A DNA stretch of 64,000 bases from an uncultured bacterium (GTDB lineage: Bacteria > Verrucomicrobiota > Kiritimatiellia > CAIKKV01 > CAIJXV01): contig CAIJXV010000116.1 of the NCBI GenBank assembly GCA_903824675.1, forward strand, positions 1 to 64,000, given 5' to 3'. The translations under genes were made by a program, and so were the position numbers. Positions within the stretch are counted from its first letter, which is position 1; the number at the start of each line of letters is the position of its first letter. Under the pieces are notes generated by a model. That model did not search any database. It was not told where the DNA came from and was given only the letters and a program-made list of their open reading frames with translations. Shown piece after piece: positions 60,025 to 64,000 of the stretch.

Positions 60025-63000
60025 ATGGCTAAAAAATTGGAAATGATCGACGGGAACACCGCGGCCGGCACCATTGCCCACGCGCTCAGCGAAGTCATCG
60101 CCATCTATCCCATCACCCCGTCCTCCCCTATGGGCGAAACCGCCGATGAACTGTCCGCCGCCGGTGTCAAAAACCTCTGGGGCACCTTACCGAGCGTCGT
60201 CGAACTCCAGTCTGAAGGCGGTGCCAGCGGGGCCGTCCATGGAGCCCTTACCTCCGGCGCCCTGACCACCACCTTCACCGCGTCCCAGGGGCTCCTCCTG
60301 ATGATCCCCAACATGTTCAAAATCGCCGGGGAACTCACGCCGACCGTCTTCCATGTCACCGCCCGTTCTCTCGCCTGCCAGGGGCTCTCGATTTTCGGCG
60401 ACCATTCCGATGTCATGAGCGTCCGATCGACCGGTTGGGCCATGCTCGCCAGCAACAGCGTCCAGGAAGTTGCCGACTTTGCCCTGATCGCCCATGCCGC
60501 CACGCTCGAAGCCCGCATCCCCTTCGTCCATTTCTTCGATGGCTTCCGGACCTCCCATGAAGTCCAGAATATCGAAATGATCGATCGCGACCTGATGCGC
60601 GCCATGATCAGCGACGAGCTCGTGCTCGCCCAACGCGCCCGCGCCCTCACCCCCGACCGGCCCGCCATCCGCGGAACCGCCCAGAACCCCGATGTCTATT
60701 TCCAGGGCCGCGAAACCGTCAACAAGTACTACCTCGCCGCCGCCCAGATCGTCCAAAACCAGATGGACAAATTCGCCAAACTGACCGGCCGCCAGTACAA
60801 GCTTTTTGACTATGTCGGCGCCCCGGATGCCGAAAAAGTCCTGATCATCATGGGATCCGGTGCCGAGACCGCCCATGAAACCGTTGAGCAATTGACCCGT
60901 AAAGGCGAAAAGGTCGGCGTCCTCAAGGTCCGCCTCTTCCGCCCCTTCGATATCGGCGCCTTCGTCGCCGCTCTGCCCGCTTCGGTCAAGAAAATCGCCG
61001 TCCTCGACCGCACCAAGGAACCCGGTGCTATCGGCGAGCCCCTCTATACCGATATTCGCACCGCCATCGGCGAAGCCCAGGGCGCCAAGCTCATGCAGAC
61101 CGCCTTTTACCCGGGCATCGTCGGGGGACGCTACGGACTCGGATCCAAGGAATTCACACCGGCCATGGTTAAGTCGGTCTTCGACAACCTGTCGGCCCCC
61201 ACCCCGAAGAACCACTTCACGGTTGGGATCGAAGATGACATCACTCACACCAGCCTGACGGTCGATGTCGGTTACCATATTGATCATGCCGACCGCTTTG
61301 AAGCCATGTTCTTCGGCCTCGGATCCGATGGTACCGTCGGTGCAAACAAGAACTCCATCAAGATCATCGGAACCGATACCGGCAAATACGCCCAGGGTTA
61401 CTTCGTCTATGACTCGAAGAAGGCCGGGTCGATCACCGTGTCGCATCTCCGCTTCGGCTCCGGTATCATCCGCAGTCCCTACCTCTGTACCAAGGCCGAT
61501 TTTGTCGCCTGTCATAACTTCTCGTTCCTCGAGAAATACGACATGCTGGTGAATGCCAAGGTCGGCGCCACGTTCCTGTTGGCCAGCCCCTATAGCGCCG
61601 ACCAGGTCTGGAACGAAATCCCCGATGAAGTGGCCCGCCAGATCATCGCCAAGAAGATCAAGTTTTATGTCATCGATGCCATGAAGCTCGCGGAAAGCCT
61701 CGGGCTGGGAGCGCGCATCAATACCATCATGCAGACCTGCTTCTTCGCCATCTCCGGGGTTCTGCCCAAGGAACAGGCGATCGATCACCTCAAGCAGGCC
61801 ATCAAGAAAACTTACGGACGCAAGGGCGATGATGTCGTCCAGATGAACTTCAAGGCCGTGGAAGCCGCTGTCGCCTCGACGCACGAAGTCAAGGTTCCGG
61901 CCCAAATCTCGGGCAAAAAGAAAATGCCCCCCGTCGTCCCCGTCGACGCGACCGAATTCGTCAAAAATGTCACCTCCAAGATCATGTGCATGCAGGGGGA
62001 TTCCCTCCCGGTCAGCGCCATGCCTGAGGATGGGACCTGGCCGACCGCCACCACCCAATACGAAAAGCGCAATATTGCCACGGAAATCCCCCAATGGGAT
62101 CCCGCCCTCTGCATCCAGTGCGCCCAGTGTTCGCTGGTCTGCCCGCATGCCGCCATCCGCGTCAAGGTCTATGACCCGAAACTCCTCGCCGGGGCCACGC
62201 CCGGGTTCAAATCCGCCGATGCCAAGGGCAAGGAGTTCGCCGGGATGAAGTTTACGGTCCAGGTCGCGCCCGAGGATTGCACCGGGTGCGGTGCCTGCGT
62301 CTATAACTGCCCGGCACGCGAAAAGAACAAGGAAACGAAACAGGAAACCGGACACCGCGCCATCGATATGGTTCCGCAAATCCCCCTGCGTCAGCAGGAA
62401 GCCGCCAACTTCAAATTTTTCCTCGGTTTGCCCGAGGCCGACCTGAAATTGGTCAACCGCGGGACCATCAAGGGCAGTCAGCTCAGCCGGGCCCTGTTCG
62501 AATTCTCCGGCGCCTGCGCCGGGTGCGGTGAAACGCCCTACATCAAGCTATTGACCCAGCTCGTCGGAGATCACCTCATGATCGCCAACGCCACCGGGTG
62601 CTCCTCGATCTATGGCGGCAACCTGCCCACCACTCCCTATTGCCAGGACATCTCCGGTCGCGGTCCGGCCTGGGCTAACTCCCTCTTTGAGGATAACGCC
62701 GAATTTGGCCTGGGCATGCGGCTGGCTGTCGAAAAATTCGGCACCTACGCCCTGGAATTAGCCGACCGTATCGTCGCCGGCGCCTGTGATCGCGGACCCG
62801 CCCTCAAAGAGCTGGTCGCCGCCATTCACTCGGCCGACCAAGCGACGCCCATGGGCATCGAGGAACAGCGCGCCCGGGTCAGTCAGCTCAAGGAAAAACT
62901 GGCCGGATGTGACAATGAAGCTTGCAAACAGCTTCTCTCGGTCGCCGATTATCTCGTCCGGAAATCGGTTTGGATTGTCGGCGGCGATGGCTGGGCCTAT

Positions 63001-63642
63001 GACATCGGCTACGGTGGGCTGGATCATGTTCTGGCCTCCGGCCGCAACATCAAGGTCCTCGTGGTCGATACCGAAGTCTATTCGAATACCGGCGGGCAGG
63101 CCTCCAAGTCCACCCCTATGGGTGCCGTCGCCAAGTTTGCCGCCGGCGGCAAACCGTCGATGAAGAAGGATCTGGGCATGATCGCGATGACCTACGGCAA
63201 CATCTATGTCGCCACGATCGCCTTGGGCGCCAATCCCGCCCAAACCGTCCGGGCGCTCAGCGAAGCGGAAGCCTATGACGGCCCCGCGCTGGTCATCGCC
63301 TACTCGCATTGCATCGCCCACGGCATCGATATGACCACCGGCATGGGACAGCAAAAGGAAGCCGTCGCCTCCGGACACTTCCCGCTCTACCGCTTCAATC
63401 CGGACCTGACGAAACAGGGCAAAAACGCCCTGCAGCTCGACAGCAAACCGCCGACCATGAAGTTCAGCGAGCATGCGATCAAGGAAAACCGGTTCCGGAC
63501 CCTGTCCAAGTCGAATCCCGAACAGTTCAAACTCCTGATGGCCGAAGCCGACAAGCTGGTGGCGGCCAAGTATGACCTGTTGACGAAATTGGCCGGACTG
63601 GCCCCCTGCGACGGATCTGCCCCGGCGGCTGCCGCCCAGTAA
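60025..63642 (+). CDS. nifJ: Pyruvate:ferredoxin (flavodoxin) oxidoreductase
   Basis: This homodimeric PFOR oxidises pyruvate to acetyl-CoA and CO2 and reduces ferredoxin. The 1205-residue product carries domain I (AAGTIAHALSEVIAIYPITPSSPMGE, with the pyruvate-binding Thr region) and domain III. The ferredoxin domain has CIQCAQCSLVCP near residue 695 and CTGCGACVYNCP near 752. The C-terminal thiamine-binding domain has CAGCGETPY near 831, GGDGWAYDIGYGG near 986 and NTGGQASKSTP. The ATG at 60025 follows AGGAGAA; an in-frame extension upstream is not needed. Reduced ferredoxin would feed the Rnf complex. Confidence 0.97.
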   Translation: MAKKLEMIDGNTAAGTIAHALSEVIAIYPITPSSPMGETADELSAAGVKNLWGTLPSVVELQSEGGASGAVHGALTSGALTTTFTASQGLLLMIPNMFKIAGELTPTVFHVTARSLACQGLSIFGDHSDVMSVRSTGWAMLASNSVQEVADFALIAHAATLEARIPFVHFFDGFRTSHEVQNIEMIDRDLMRAMISDELVLAQRARALTPDRPAIRGTAQNPDVYFQGRETVNKYYLAAAQIVQNQMDKFAKLTGRQYKLFDYVGAPDAEKVLIIMGSGAETAHETVEQLTRKGEKVGVLKVRLFRPFDIGAFVAALPASVKKIAVLDRTKEPGAIGEPLYTDIRTAIGEAQGAKLMQTAFYPGIVGGRYGLGSKEFTPAMVKSVFDNLSAPTPKNHFTVGIEDDITHTSLTVDVGYHIDHADRFEAMFFGLGSDGTVGANKNSIKIIGTDTGKYAQGYFVYDSKKAGSITVSHLRFGSGIIRSPYLCTKADFVACHNFSFLEKYDMLVNAKVGATFLLASPYSADQVWNEIPDEVARQIIAKKIKFYVIDAMKLAESLGLGARINTIMQTCFFAISGVLPKEQAIDHLKQAIKKTYGRKGDDVVQMNFKAVEAAVASTHEVKVPAQISGKKKMPPVVPVDATEFVKNVTSKIMCMQGDSLPVSAMPEDGTWPTATTQYEKRNIATEIPQWDPALCIQCAQCSLVCPHAAIRVKVYDPKLLAGATPGFKSADAKGKEFAGMKFTVQVAPEDCTGCGACVYNCPAREKNKETKQETGHRAIDMVPQIPLRQQEAANFKFFLGLPEADLKLVNRGTIKGSQLSRALFEFSGACAGCGETPYIKLLTQLVGDHLMIANATGCSSIYGGNLPTTPYCQDISGRGPAWANSLFEDNAEFGLGMRLAVEKFGTYALELADRIVAGACDRGPALKELVAAIHSADQATPMGIEEQRARVSQLKEKLAGCDNEACKQLLSVADYLVRKSVWIVGGDGWAYDIGYGGLDHVLASGRNIKVLVVDTEVYSNTGGQASKSTPMGAVAKFAAGGKPSMKKDLGMIAMTYGNIYVATIALGANPAQTVRALSEAEAYDGPALVIAYSHCIAHGIDMTTGMGQQKEAVASGHFPLYRFNPDLTKQGKNALQLDSKPPTMKFSEHAIKENRFRTLSKSNPEQFKLLMAEADKLVAAKYDLLTKLAGLAPCDGSAPAAAAQ

Positions 63643-63662
63643 TTGTTAACGGACCGAACCCA

Positions 63663-63695
63663 AGCCGCCGGAGCCCCCGCTCCGGCGGCTTTTTT
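63663..63695 (+). terminator. Rho-independent terminator after PFOR
   Basis: A perfect 12-bp stem (63663-63674 with 63679-63690) has a CCCC loop and leads into TTTTTTA. It starts 21 bases after the stop. Confidence 0.95.
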
Positions 63696-63763
63696 ATTGG
63701 GGAATATCCGGCGTAACCGGACACTTAGCGTCCCATTCAGTATACGGATTCATGTTTGTAGTA

Positions 63764-63779
63764 GCGCCGCAAGAGGCGC
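63764..63779. repeat. Small GC hairpin in intergenic space
   Basis: GCGCC (63764-63768) pairs with GGCGC (63775-63779) around GCAAGA, next to TGTAGTAGC. Nothing else between 63696 and 63895 is recognised apart from a second short stem, TCCGG...CCGGA, near 63707-63721. Confidence 0.35.
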
Positions 63780-63895
63780 GTGGTGTCCCCATAATCTGTC
63801 CCTCATTTTCCTAGCCTTCCTCCCGCCGGTTGGGTACCCTTCCAGCATTGGCTACGAGTGATAGTTATTAAAAATTCCATGAACAGATTGAGCAG

Positions 63896-64000
63896 ATGAA
63901 CATGCCGAATCAGTCGAGATACAGGGTGCCCATCCCCCCCCATCTGCCCAAGAAGCTGAGTATTGACTGCTGGATCTGGAACTGGATCGTGGCGGCAACA
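63896..64000 (+). CDS. Partial gene, start of a putative glycosidase-like protein
   Basis: The last 105 bases encode 35 residues, ending LPKKLSIDCWIWNWIVAAT, with the frame open at the window edge. The Trp-rich strand after KLSI resembles the first barrel strand of PVC glycosidase-like proteins related to cellulase-like enzymes. There is no signal peptide. The ATG at 63896 or 63902 may be the start; neither has a strong ribosome binding site. The assignment is weak. Confidence 0.4.
   Translation, partial: MNMPNQSRYRVPIPPHLPKKLSIDCWIWNWIVAAT

Noticed and set aside
60187-62379. Minus-strand frame of 730 codons
   Set aside because: It is antisense to PFOR over its whole length; high GC keeps such frames open.

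Overview
The window is GC-rich, densely coded bacterial DNA. It looks like a strictly anaerobic, Gram-negative-type bacterium of the PVC group, most plausibly Kiritimatiellota. That placement is inference from gene content. It rests on an LpxC-like lipid A enzyme, a secretin system, a complete Rnf complex, a pyruvate:ferredoxin oxidoreductase, an oxygen-labile two-subunit class I fumarase, desulforedoxin-like proteins, several unusual glycosidases and a heparinase-like enzyme, and the start of a broken sulfatase gene. No rRNA, tRNA or CRISPR array was recognised.

Layout. 1-1.25 kb: rplM-rpsI with a clear promoter and terminator. 1.3-4.6 kb: argJ-argB-argD, followed by a protein like the MetH reactivation domain. 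5.3-7.1 kb (minus): an oxidoreductase and an AsmA-like protein. 7.3-12.5 kb: a PilM/PilN fusion, PilO and a secretin, plus a small glycosyltransferase-associated protein. 12.6-17.7 kb: rnfABCDGE. 17.8-21.4 kb: argG, thiD and a ComEC homologue without the nuclease-like domain. 21.4-22.2 kb: a hairpin-rich stretch without a convincing gene. 22.2-29.2 kb: three large carbohydrate-active proteins. 29.3-37.7 kb (minus): a 2-hydroxyacid dehydrogenase, a Memo/AMMECR1 lipoprotein and small proteins, then fumarase, fmt and aroB. 37.7-40.4 kb: a patch of repeats, a chimeric gene remnant, tag and a frameshifted rsgA. 40.4-46.5 kb (minus): hemW, a PHP phosphoesterase, a heparinase-like protein, a DegT aminotransferase and two desulforedoxin-like proteins. 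46.7-49.3 kb: pyrC with a probable leaderless promoter, and a phosphotriesterase-family protein. 49.4-52.8 kb: a histidine kinase and two response regulators, one with a PP2C domain. 53.2-53.4 kb: a MITE-like element. 53.5-56.7 kb: a NYN-like protein, a lipoprotein, nrdR with a partner gene, and purC. 56.7-59.8 kb (minus): a divergent lpxC, a pabB-pabC fusion and a sulfatase remnant. 60.0-63.6 kb: PFOR, then the start of another glycosidase-like gene at the edge.

How it works together. PFOR would yield reduced ferredoxin from pyruvate, and Rnf would couple ferredoxin oxidation with NAD+ to an ion gradient. Sugars would come from complex glycans attacked by the glycosidases. The remaining genes are mostly housekeeping: arginine, aromatic compounds, folate, thiamine, pyrimidines, purines and translation. 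Points most worth checking are the G9 frameshift in rsgA, the MITE-like element with 23-bp perfect inverted repeats, the sulfatase start codon remnant feeding into pabBC, the chimeric remnant inside a segment bracketed by 17-bp direct repeats, and the altered metal-site spacing in LpxC.
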